Part shown: positions 18,576 through 25,870 of the stretch, piece by piece
Layout: each line of letters starts with the position of its first letter
Position numbering within the stretch: position 1 is the first letter of the stretch
NCBI RefSeq assembly: GCF_003666015.1
Contig: NZ_QPLT01000010.1
Coordinates: forward strand, 62,001 to 126,000
Direction: 5' to 3'
Length of the DNA: 64,000 nt
Source: Halorubrum sp. Atlit-26R
Lineage (GTDB): Archaea > Halobacteriota > Halobacteria > Halobacteriales > Haloferacaceae
Program-made: the position numbers and the translations under genes
Notes under the pieces: generated by a model
Told to the model about the DNA's origin: nothing
What the model saw: only the letters and a program-made list of their open reading frames with translations
Database searches by the model: none

Positions 18576-19382
18576 CTACCGACCGAGCGCCTCCGTCACC
18601 TCGCGCCGGAGCGCGACCAAGTCGGCGTCCGCCCGGTCGCGGGGGCGGTCGATGTCGACGTCGACGACGGACTCGACCGTGCCGGGCTGGCCGCCGAGGA
18701 CGACGACGCGGTCCGCCAAGTAGACGGCCTCCTCGACGTCGTGCGTGACGAGGACGACGGTCGTCCCGCGCTCCTCCCACACGTCGAGCAGGTGGTCCTG
18801 CTGGTCCGCCTTCGTCAGCCGGTCGAGCGCCGAGAACGGCTCGTCGAGCAGCAGCACGGAGGGGTCGTACGCCAGGCCCCGTGCGAGCGAGACGCGCTGG
18901 GCCATGCCGCCGGAGAGTTCGTCCGGCCGGCTCTCCGCGAACCCGCCGAGTCCGACCGTCTCGATCAGGTCGTCGACGCGGTCGCGGGCCGCCTCGGTAT
19001 CCGGGTCCACGTCGGCCGGGAGCCCGACGGCGACGTTCTCGCGCACGTCCGCCCAGTCGAGCAGCCGCGGCTCCTGAAACACCATCCCGACGACGTCGCT
19101 GCCGCCGTCGCGGACGTCGGTTCCGTCGACCGCGACGCGCCCGCCGAACTCCGCTTCGAGCCCCGAGAGCACGCGGAGCAGCGTCGACTTCCCGCAGCCC
19201 GAGGGGCCGACGACGGCGACGAACTCGCCGTCCGCGACCGCGAGGTCGACGCCGTCGAGCGCGAGCGTGTCGTCGTACCGCTTCCGGAGCCCGTCGACGG
19301 CGAGGACGGGGTCCGCTTCAGCGGACGCGGCGTCCGCGTCGGCGGCCGACGGTGGGACATCCGCGTCAGCGTCCGACGACAC
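18576..19382 (-). CDS. ABC transporter ATP-binding protein (SsuB/TauB type)
   Basis: 268-aa nucleotide-binding subunit. Walker A GPSGCGKST, Q-loop MVFQEPRLLDW, signature LSGGMAQRVSLARGL, Walker B VLLLDEPFSALD and switch VTHDVEEAVYLADRV are all present; the last is typical of the nitrate/sulfonate/taurine subfamily. It overlaps the permease gene upstream by 17 bases. The first 25 residues are a low-complexity Asp/Ala tail. Substrate cannot be read from this subunit. Confidence 0.9.
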   Translation of the reverse strand: MSSDADADVPPSAADADAASAEADPVLAVDGLRKRYDDTLALDGVDLAVADGEFVAVVGPSGCGKSTLLRVLSGLEAEFGGRVAVDGTDVRDGGSDVVGMVFQEPRLLDWADVRENVAVGLPADVDPDTEAARDRVDDLIETVGLGGFAESRPDELSGGMAQRVSLARGLAYDPSVLLLDEPFSALDRLTKADQQDHLLDVWEERGTTVVLVTHDVEEAVYLADRVVVLGGQPGTVESVVDVDIDRPRDRADADLVALRREVTEALGR

Positions 19383-20166
19383 GGTCTCTCACCTCCTTCA
19401 CGGCGACGTCCGAGCAGTTGCCGAGGAACGCGAAAAGCAGGATCGACGCCACGATGATGTCGGGTCGCGCGAGGGTCCGCCCGTCGCTCAGCAGGAACCC
19501 GACGCCCTGACTCGCCGCGATCAGTTCGGCGGCGACGACGAACATCCACGCCAGCCCGACGCCGCCGCGGACGCCGACGAGCAGGCTCGGGAGCGCGGCC
19601 GGGAGGACGACCCGACGCAGCGACTCGACGCGGCCGAGGTCGTACACCTCGGCGACCTCCAACAGCTCCTCGTCGACCGCCGCGATGCCCGTCGAGAGGT
19701 TGAGGTACACCGGGAAGAACGCGCCGACCGCGATGAGCAGCACCTTCGCGGTCTCGCCGATGCCGAACCAGAGGAGGAACAGCGGCACCCAGGCCAGCGA
19801 CGGGATGTTCTTCAGGCTCTGGAGCAGGGGGTCGAGCAGGTCGCTCGCCGTCCGCGAGAGCCCGGTCGCGGTCCCGAAGACGGTGCCGACCGCGACGCCG
19901 AGCCCGGCGCCGAGGACGACGCGCTGGACCGTGATCGCGACGTGGCCCCACAGCTCGCCGGAGGCGGCCAGCCCGTGGAGGGTTTTGGCGACGCGTAGCG
20001 GGGTCGGCAGCTGGTACGCCGAGATGGCGCCGCTCGCGACGAGGAGGTGCCAGACGACGACGAGCGCCGCCGGGACGACGAGCCCGAGCAGCGGCCGGAA
20101 GCGTTCCGCCGAGGGGAGCGCGACCGGGCCGATCGTTCGCGACTCGGTTCGCGCGTCGGTCGCCAT
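19366..20166 (-). CDS. ABC transporter permease (SsuC/TauC type)
   Basis: 266-aa inner-membrane permease with about six hydrophobic segments. The EAA-type cytoplasmic loop (SLRRVVLPAALPSLLVGVRG) near residue 185 contacts the ATPase, and LKNIPSLAWVPLFLLWFGIG is the hallmark stretch of the nitrate/sulfonate/taurine/ThiX permeases. It begins one base after the stop of the binding-protein gene, so the three genes are one operon: binding protein, permease, ATPase. Confidence 0.92.
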   Translation of the reverse strand: MATDARTESRTIGPVALPSAERFRPLLGLVVPAALVVVWHLLVASGAISAYQLPTPLRVAKTLHGLAASGELWGHVAITVQRVVLGAGLGVAVGTVFGTATGLSRTASDLLDPLLQSLKNIPSLAWVPLFLLWFGIGETAKVLLIAVGAFFPVYLNLSTGIAAVDEELLEVAEVYDLGRVESLRRVVLPAALPSLLVGVRGGVGLAWMFVVAAELIAASQGVGFLLSDGRTLARPDIIVASILLFAFLGNCSDVAVKEVRDRVVGR

Positions 20167-20167
20167 C

Positions 20168-21145
20168 TCAGACGACCTCGCTCGCGAACTCCGAGTCGAT
20201 CAGATCGTCGACGCTGCCGGCGGGGTCGGCGTCGTCGGTCACGAGCCCCTCGCGTTCGAGGATCGGCGAGAGGTCGGAGAGCAGGTCGCGGTGCGGCTCG
20301 CCCGGGATCGGCTCGGAGAGGTCGTTCCGCTGGGTGAACACCCGCTCCGCGACCGGCGCGGACATCTCGGAGGCGTCCGCGAGGATCCCCGCCGTCTCCT
20401 CGGGGTTCTCGATCGCCCACTCGCGGCCGCGCTCGTAGGCCCGGAGTACGCGCCGGGCGTCCTCGGTGCGGTCCGCGAGGAACCCGTCGAGGAAGTTCAG
20501 GAAGCCGTAGGTGTTGTACCGCGGCTCGCGGAAGAACAACTCCGCGCCGTCGTGTTCGAGCTCCAGCTCGGCCATGTGGGGGTCGAGCCCGGCCCACGCG
20601 TCGACGTCACCGCGGACGAGGGCGGACTGCCCCTCCGGGTGCTGGAGGTTGACGACCTCGACGTCGTCCTCGCTCAGCCCGGCGTCGCCCAGCGCCTGAA
20701 GCAGGAAGAAGTACGGGTCGGTCCCGCGGGTCGCGGCGACGCGGCTCCCCTCAAGATCCGCCACCGACTCGATGCCGGTCTCTCGGAAGGTGACGAGCGC
20801 GGTCCACTCGGGCTCCGAGTAGACGTACGGCGTCGTGATCGGGACGCCGTTCGTGCGGGCCATCAGCGCCGCGATGCCGGCGGTCGAGGAGACGTCCGCC
20901 TCGCCGCTCTGGGCGTACTCGTTCGCCTGGTTGCTCCCGAGGCTGAGAACCCACTCGACGTCTGTCCCGGTGTCGGCGAACGCCTCCCCGAGCCAGCCCT
21001 TCTCGCGCAACACGAGGCTGACCGGGTTGTAGTACGCGTAGTCGACCGTCACCGTCCCCGATTCGCCCCCGCCCCCGACGCAGCCGGCGACGAGCGAGCC
21101 GCCGATCGCCGCGCCGGTTCCGCGCAGGAACTGTCTTCGTTCCAT
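20168..21145 (-). CDS. ABC transporter substrate-binding lipoprotein (SsuA/NMT1-like)
   Basis: 325-aa binding protein. It starts MERRQFLRGTGAAIGGSLVAGC, a twin-arginine signal with a lipobox ending at Cys22, so it is exported folded and lipid-anchored outside the membrane. The mature part (VDYAYYNPVSLVLREKGWLG; VEWVLSLGSNQANEYAQSGE) matches the NMT1/SsuA/TauA family that binds sulfonates, nitrate, taurine or pyrimidine precursors. The start at 21145 is chosen over 21169 because the signal peptide begins there and a box CCTTATG (about 21170-21176) sits 28 nt upstream. First gene of the operon. Confidence 0.9.
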   Translation of the reverse strand: MERRQFLRGTGAAIGGSLVAGCVGGGGESGTVTVDYAYYNPVSLVLREKGWLGEAFADTGTDVEWVLSLGSNQANEYAQSGEADVSSTAGIAALMARTNGVPITTPYVYSEPEWTALVTFRETGIESVADLEGSRVAATRGTDPYFFLLQALGDAGLSEDDVEVVNLQHPEGQSALVRGDVDAWAGLDPHMAELELEHDGAELFFREPRYNTYGFLNFLDGFLADRTEDARRVLRAYERGREWAIENPEETAGILADASEMSAPVAERVFTQRNDLSEPIPGEPHRDLLSDLSPILEREGLVTDDADPAGSVDDLIDSEFASEVV

Positions 21146-21177
21146 CGTGACTCCTCGTACCGGTGCCACTCATAAGG

Positions 21178-21200
21178 GAATATGGCTATAGAGAATATTC
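21178..21200. promoter_or_regulatory. Inverted repeat GAATAT-N11-ATATTC upstream of the ABC importer
   Basis: A perfect 6-base inverted repeat with an 11-base spacer lies directly upstream of the TATA-like box (21170-21176) of the importer operon, where it would overlap the TFB-recognition side. It is a candidate operator. The surrounding 21170-21240 stretch is unusually AT-rich for this genome. Confidence 0.35.
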
Positions 21201-21398
21201 AACGGCGCCTATGATGCTTATTAGTTATTTATTTGCGAGAGTGAGCGCCGTTCGCACGGGCTTCGATCGCCGCTTTGCGGCCGCTGCCGGCCGCGCGAGC
21301 GTTTGGGGCCCGTCTTGGTACCTCGTCGAAGCCGTTCGCCTCACGTTCCGGGTACGGGATCATGTTGCTGGTTGATCGGCGGTCCGCCCCGGATACGA

Positions 21399-21677
21399 CT
21401 ACATCCCCATGTCGGTCGCGGCCTCCGGCACCGGGAGGTCGGGGGCGTCGACGCCGAGCAGCTCCGCGGCGTGGTCGAGCGCCATGTCGAACCCGTAGTA
21501 CCGCTCCAGCTCGTCGCCGTCGGGCCCGTTTCGGACCTTCAGCATGGCGTACCCCTCGGCGTTCTGCGCGACCGTGGCCTCGCGGCCGTCGCGCGAGAAG
21601 GTGAGCAGCCGCTCGCTGCCGGTCTCCTCGTACCGCGCCTCGATGCCGTTCGCCGACGCGGCCTCCGTGTCGGTCAT
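21399..21677 (-). CDS. Conserved haloarchaeal hypothetical protein, 92 aa
   Basis: Small acidic protein with an alternating pattern that looks like a compact beta sheet (IEARYEETGSERLLTFSRDG, EATVAQNAEGYAMLKVRN) followed by a helix (YYGFDMALDHAAELLGV). There is no signal peptide or membrane helix. I recall similar proteins in other haloarchaea but no function. It stands alone between the ABC importer and the carboxymuconolactone-decarboxylase-like gene. Confidence 0.7.
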   Translation of the reverse strand: MTDTEAASANGIEARYEETGSERLLTFSRDGREATVAQNAEGYAMLKVRNGPDGDELERYYGFDMALDHAAELLGVDAPDLPVPEAATDMGM

Positions 21678-21753
21678 ACCCGCGGTAGGGACCGATCCGT
21701 GTCGAACCTGTCGGTCGCCGAGGGCGCAGGATCTGACCGCAGTCGGTGCCCCG

Positions 21754-22296
21754 CTACCGCGGGTCCCAGCCGTGGAACTCCGTCCCCGGCTCCAGGTCGA
21801 GGTCGAACGCGTCGATCATCCCGCCGAGCGCGTCGTACCCCTCGGCCGCCGCGGCGATGCCGACGATCGTCCCGTCGTCGTACAGCGCCGCGATCTCGTC
21901 GTGCGCGACCGCGTCGACCTCGCCGCGGACGACCGCGAGGGCGTACTCGACCAGGGTCGTCTCCTCCTCGCCGAGGGGCCCGGTTTCGCCGGCTCCGAGC
22001 GCCGCGATCTCGTCGTCGCCGATCCCCACGCCGCGGGCGATGTTGACGTGCTGGTGCCACTCGTAGCGGTTGCCGACCTCGCTCGCGACCGCCAGAATGA
22101 CGAGTTCGCGCTCCCGCTCGGTGAGGCCGCTGTCGGTCCACAGCGACCCGAGGAACGACCGGAGCCCCGCCAACACCTCGGGATTGTTGCCGACCGACCG
22201 GTACACGTGGAGCGGCTTCCCTTGGAGCGACGACTCCAGGAGGTCCTCGTACTCGTCCGGCACGTCCGCCGCCTCGGCGTAGGGAACGCGGGCCAT
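21754..22296 (-). CDS. Carboxymuconolactone decarboxylase-like (AhpD-like) protein
   Basis: 180-aa all-helical protein of the CMD/AhpD superfamily. The segment LTERERELVILAVASEVGNR followed by YEWHQHVNIARGVGI is the conserved core; in the peroxidase-type members a CxxC pair replaces NRYEWHQH, so this protein lacks the AhpD cysteines and is probably a different activity. The ATG at 22296 is chosen because the family homology starts there (MARVPYAEA); an in-frame extension upstream would translate a 21-bp tandem repeat. Confidence 0.85.
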   Translation of the reverse strand: MARVPYAEAADVPDEYEDLLESSLQGKPLHVYRSVGNNPEVLAGLRSFLGSLWTDSGLTERERELVILAVASEVGNRYEWHQHVNIARGVGIGDDEIAALGAGETGPLGEEETTLVEYALAVVRGEVDAVAHDEIAALYDDGTIVGIAAAAEGYDALGGMIDAFDLDLEPGTEFHGWDPR

Positions 22297-22348
22297 GGCG
22301 TCCGGTCGCGGCGGCGGGGCATAGGTGTACGCGACTCGGTATCGTTCA

Positions 22349-22439
22349 CCGCGATCGCTACGTCGCTGGCCGCGATCGCTACGTCGCTGGCCGCGATCGC
22401 TACGTCGCTGGCCGCGATCGCTACGTCGCTGGCCGCGAC
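22349..22439. repeat. 21-bp tandem repeat, four copies plus a partial
   Basis: Four identical 21-base units begin at 22349, 22370, 22391 and 22412, each containing CGCGATCGCTACGTCGC, followed by a partial fifth. The array lies between the divergent CMD-like gene and menA, upstream of both promoters. Each unit carries the palindrome GCGATCGC. There are no spacers, so it is not CRISPR. Because 21 is a multiple of three the array reads as a peptide repeat in every frame, but no gene needs it. Confidence 0.9.
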
Positions 22440-22544
22440 CGGTATCGACGCGGCCGGTCGGGCATGAATCGAGGTGCCGTCGGCGCGGCGTTGCGGGGAT
22501 CCGCGATGGCAAGCTTAAGGGACGCCACGCACCAACTCGCGACA

Positions 22545-23474
22545 ATGAGTACCGAGGTGACCCGCCGGCGGGCGTGGGTGATGGCCGCGCGTCCCCAGAC
22601 GCTCCCTGCCGCGGCCGCGCCGGTGATCGTCGGCGTCGGGCTGGCGCTCGCCGACGGGGTGTTCGCCCCGCTGCCCGCGCTGGCGGCGCTCGTCGGCGCG
22701 GCGCTGATCCAGGTCGGCACGAACTTCGCGAACGACTACTACGACGCGATCCAGGGCGCCGACACCGACGACCGCGAGGGGTTCACCCGCGTCGTCGCCA
22801 GCGGCCTCATCGAGCCGCAGGAGGTGAAGCGGGCGATGTGGCTCACCTTCGCTGCCGCGATTCTCGTGGGGACCTACCTCGTCGCCGTCGGCGGCGTCCC
22901 CATCCTCGTGATCGGGCTGGCCTCCGTCGCGGCCGGAATCGCCTACACCGGCGGCCCGTACCCCCTCGGCTACCACGGGCTCGGCGACCTCTTCGTGTTC
23001 GTCTTCTTCGGCGTCATTGCGGTGACGGGGACCTACTACGTCCAGACGGCGGCGCTACTCTCCGGCTGGTTCCCGCTCGGGGTTCCCGACGGGACCCTGA
23101 CGCTCGCGGCGGTCGTCGCGAGCCTCCCGATCGCCGCGCTGTCGACGAACATCCTCGTCGTCAACAACCTCCGCGACCGCGAGGAGGACGCCGCGACGGG
23201 CAAGCGCACGCTCGCCGTCCGGTTCGGCTACCGGTTCGCCCGCGCCGAGTACCTCGCGATGCTCGCCGTCGCCTACCTCGCCCCGCTGTGGTTCGTCGCG
23301 CGCGGCGAGGGCCTCGCGACGCTGCTCCCCCTCGTCACCCTCCCGCTGGCGGCGGCCGTCGCGCGGACGGTGCTGACCGAGATCTCGGGCGAGGCGCTCA
23401 ATCCCGCGCTCGAATCGACCGGCAAACTGCTCGCGGCGTACGCCGTCGCGTTCGCGGTCGGCCTCGCGGTGTGA
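22545..23474 (+). CDS. menA: 1,4-dihydroxy-2-naphthoate polyprenyltransferase
   Basis: 309-aa UbiA-superfamily membrane enzyme that prenylates DHNA in menaquinone synthesis. The first Asp-rich motif, NDYYDAIQGADTDDREG, and the second, NNLRDREEDAATGKRTLAVR, are intact; about eight hydrophobic segments are visible. The N-terminal ARPQTLPAAAAPVIVG is typical of MenA. The start at 22545 fits a box in GCTTAAGG (about 22513-22520). It overlaps menC by GTGA, which confirms the pathway. Confidence 0.94.
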   Translation: MSTEVTRRRAWVMAARPQTLPAAAAPVIVGVGLALADGVFAPLPALAALVGAALIQVGTNFANDYYDAIQGADTDDREGFTRVVASGLIEPQEVKRAMWLTFAAAILVGTYLVAVGGVPILVIGLASVAAGIAYTGGPYPLGYHGLGDLFVFVFFGVIAVTGTYYVQTAALLSGWFPLGVPDGTLTLAAVVASLPIAALSTNILVVNNLRDREEDAATGKRTLAVRFGYRFARAEYLAMLAVAYLAPLWFVARGEGLATLLPLVTLPLAAAVARTVLTEISGEALNPALESTGKLLAAYAVAFAVGLAV

Positions 23475-24598
23475 CCGACGACGACCCCCGCGGTGAGGAC
23501 CGGATTAGCGCGGTGCGGCGCCGCGCGTTCGCGCTCGATCTGACCCGTCCCCTCGGCACCGCAGACGGTGATATCCGCCGCCGAGAGGGGTTCGTTGTCA
23601 CCGTCGAGCGCGGCGGCGGGGACGGCGGGCGCAGCGCGGTCGGCCTCGGCGAGGCGACCCCGCTACCGGGGTGGACGGAGTCGCGCGAGGCCTGCGCGGC
23701 GGCGATCGACGAAGTCGACGTCCAGAACGGGTCCGCATCCGCGCCGGCGGCGCTCGACGCGGCGTCGACCCCGGCCGCGCGACACGGCGTCTCCCTCGCG
23801 CTCGCCGACGCCGCGGCCCGCGACGCGGGGGAGCGACTCGCGGATCGGCTCGCGGACGAGGCCGACGTCGACGCGACGCCCGCGGACGCCGTCCCGGTCA
23901 ACGCGACCGTCGGGGACGGATCGCCGGACGAAACCGCCGCCGAGGCGGAGCGGGCGGTCGACGCTGGGTTCGACTGCCTGAAGCTGAAGGTCGGCGCCCG
24001 CGAGGTCGACGCCGACGTCGAGCGCGTCCGCGCGGTCCGCGACGCGGTCGGCGACGCGGTCGCGCTCCGCGCCGACGCGAACGGGGCGTGGGACCGCGAG
24101 ACGGCGCGCCGCGCGCTCGACGCGCTGGCGCCGTTCGACCTCGCGTACGTCGAGCAGCCGCTCTCCGCGGCCGACCTCGACGGGCTGGCGGCGCTTCGCG
24201 AGGGGGACGACCGCAGTTCGGGGGTTCGGATCGCGGCCGACGAGTCGGTCGCGGCGCGCGGGGTCGACGCGGTGCTGGACGCGGGTGCCGCCGACGCGGT
24301 CGTCCTCAAACCGATGGCGCTCGGCGGGCCCGACCGCGCGCTCGCGGCCGCGCTCCGGGCGCGGCGGGCGGGCGTCGACCCGGTCGTCACCACCACGATC
24401 GACGCGGTCGTCGCGCGAACGGCCGCGGTCCACGTCGCGGCCGCGATTCCCGACGTGTCTCCGTGTGGACTGGCGACCGGAGCGCTGCTCGACGAGGACC
24501 TGGCGCCCGATCCGTGTCCGATCGCGGACGGTTCGCTCCCCGTGCCGTCGGGGGCGGGCCTCGCCGGCCGCGCGTTCGACGAGCTTCGGCTGTCGTGA
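23471..24598 (+). CDS. menC: o-Succinylbenzoate synthase
   Basis: 375-aa enolase-superfamily enzyme that dehydrates SHCHC to o-succinylbenzoate. The first catalytic lysine is in LKLKVGAREV, metal ligands are in RADANGAWD, YVEQPL and IAADESV, and the second lysine is in VVLKPMALGG. GTG start at 23471 overlaps the menA stop as GTGA. The region between residues 55 and 110 is Ala/Asp-rich and longer than in bacterial enzymes. With menA it forms a two-gene menaquinone unit. Confidence 0.92.
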   Translation: MTDDDPRGEDRISAVRRRAFALDLTRPLGTADGDIRRREGFVVTVERGGGDGGRSAVGLGEATPLPGWTESREACAAAIDEVDVQNGSASAPAALDAASTPAARHGVSLALADAAARDAGERLADRLADEADVDATPADAVPVNATVGDGSPDETAAEAERAVDAGFDCLKLKVGAREVDADVERVRAVRDAVGDAVALRADANGAWDRETARRALDALAPFDLAYVEQPLSAADLDGLAALREGDDRSSGVRIAADESVAARGVDAVLDAGAADAVVLKPMALGGPDRALAAALRARRAGVDPVVTTTIDAVVARTAAVHVAAAIPDVSPCGLATGALLDEDLAPDPCPIADGSLPVPSGAGLAGRAFDELRLS

Positions 24599-24609
24599 GC
24601 CGACGGTAG

Positions 24610-25035
24610 TCAGTCGTCGCCCGCGGGAACGACTTCAACCGTGCCCCGCATTCCGCGGGTCTGATGCGGCGTACAGACGTATTCGACCGTCTCGGGCGCC
24701 TCGAAGGCCCGCTCGAAGGTGTGGCCCGCCTCGGCGACGATATCGGAGGCGAACGAGCCGTCGACGGCGTACACGTTGTGGCCGCCGCCGTCCCCGGTCC
24801 ACTCCCATACCACGGTCGTCCCGGCGTCGATCCGGACGTGCTCCGGGGCGAACGAGAACCCGCCGTCCGCGCCGACGGCGACGGTGACGGTCGCCTCGCC
24901 CGTGCGGTCGACCCGTTCCTCGGCCGGCTTCTCCCCGTCGCCGCCGCCCGGGAGCACCGCGCCGGCACAGCCGGCGAGCGCGGCGACGGTCGCGCTCCCG
25001 GCGGCGAGGAGGGCGCGACGGCTGCTGTCGGTCAT
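24610..25035 (-). CDS. Halocyanin (blue copper lipoprotein)
   Basis: 141-aa type I copper protein. A twin-arginine signal (RRALLAAGSATVAALAGC) ends in a lipobox cysteine, followed by a Gly/Asp/Glu linker and a plastocyanin-like domain. Copper ligands are visible: His in GGGHNVYAVDG, then Cys, His and Met in YVCTPHQTRGMRG. It would shuttle electrons on the outer face of the membrane, probably to the cytochrome oxidase. Convergent with menC, 11 bases from its stop. Confidence 0.93.
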   Translation of the reverse strand: MTDSSRRALLAAGSATVAALAGCAGAVLPGGGDGEKPAEERVDRTGEATVTVAVGADGGFSFAPEHVRIDAGTTVVWEWTGDGGGHNVYAVDGSFASDIVAEAGHTFERAFEAPETVEYVCTPHQTRGMRGTVEVVPAGDD

Positions 25036-25160
25036 GGCCGAAGGGAGGCCGGCAGTCGTCTAAACCCCTCCGTACCGGCCTCGCGGCGAGGCCGCTCGCG
25101 AGCGGTCGCGACTCGCCGCAGGGGGACGGACTTTTCACCGCGACCGGCGAACGGGGGCGT

Positions 25161-25622
25161 ATGAGCGAGTGGACCGACGCCATCGTCGGCGAGCGGATGA
25201 CCGTCGACAACCAGTTCAACGAGCGCGTCGCGGCGTCGCGCTTCTCCAGCCAGGAGTGGGGACTGATCATGACGGCCACGGAGTTCGAGATCGAGAACGC
25301 CGAGGACCCGGAGGCCGCCCGCGTCGTCGCGGACACGTCGAGCCTCCCGGCTATCATGCCCGAACTGGAGAACCTCCGGTCGCAGATGGCGGGGATGGGC
25401 GGCGCCCCCGGCGGCGGCTCCGGCGACTCCGGCGGGTCGGGCGGCGGCGTCGTCGACTCGATCAAGGGCGCGCTCGGCCTCGGCGGTGGCGGCAGCGGCG
25501 GGCCGTCGGACGAGGAACTGGAGGCCGCCGAGCGGCTGGTCCAGGAGTACGCCGACGAGCTACAGGCGCACTTAGAGGAGGTCGGGAAGTGGGAACAGGT
25601 CCGCGTCGCCTACCAGGAGTAG
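25161..25622 (+). CDS. DUF5799 family protein
   Basis: 153-aa haloarchaeal protein. The N-terminal WTDAIVGERMTVDNQFNERV and SSQEWGLIMTATEFEIENAE are the recognisable part. A Gly/Ser-rich linker (about residues 78-115) connects to a C-terminal helix (ELEAAERLVQEYADELQAHL). Family name is from memory; the function is unknown. A TATA-like ACTTTTCA (about 25130-25137) supports the ATG at 25161. Confidence 0.8.
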   Translation: MSEWTDAIVGERMTVDNQFNERVAASRFSSQEWGLIMTATEFEIENAEDPEAARVVADTSSLPAIMPELENLRSQMAGMGGAPGGGSGDSGGSGGGVVDSIKGALGLGGGGSGGPSDEELEAAERLVQEYADELQAHLEEVGKWEQVRVAYQE

Positions 25623-25656
25623 CCCGAGCGCCCCGGCGCGGGGCGGTCGGCCGTCG

Positions 25657-25806
25657 TCACTTCAGGTCGCTGCCGCGGAACAGCGTCAGCTCCTCCGCCT
25701 CGTAGATGTTAATGAGTTCGGTGACGATCTCGTCGTACTCCTCGTCGTCGACTCGGAGCGCGTCCAGCCGCTCGACCGTCTCCTCGTCGAGGTGTACCTG
25801 AGGCAT
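25657..25806 (-). CDS. 49-aa antitoxin-like small protein (DUF7557-like)
   Basis: 49 residues: MPQVHLDEETVERLDALRVD then EEYDEIVTELINIYEAEE. The pattern of a short beta strand plus two helices resembles VapB-type ribbon-helix-helix antitoxins, and I recall near-identical haloarchaeal sequences listed as a DUF. No toxin gene is adjacent, so it may be a solitary regulator. The ATG at 25806 is chosen from the compact homology; the frame is open further upstream without conserved sequence. Confidence 0.65.
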   Translation of the reverse strand: MPQVHLDEETVERLDALRVDDEEYDEIVTELINIYEAEELTLFRGSDLK

Positions 25807-25870
25807 ACGCGGCGGTTGGTCGTCCGGGGAATAAAAAATGTCGACGGATGCGAGACCGGAGTGTCTCCGA

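Noticed and set aside
22297-22545. N-terminal extension of the CMD-like protein through the 21-bp repeat (GQRRSDR repeats)
   Set aside because: Family homology begins at 22296 and the basic repeat is unlike a halophilic protein; the extension would also cross the menA promoter.
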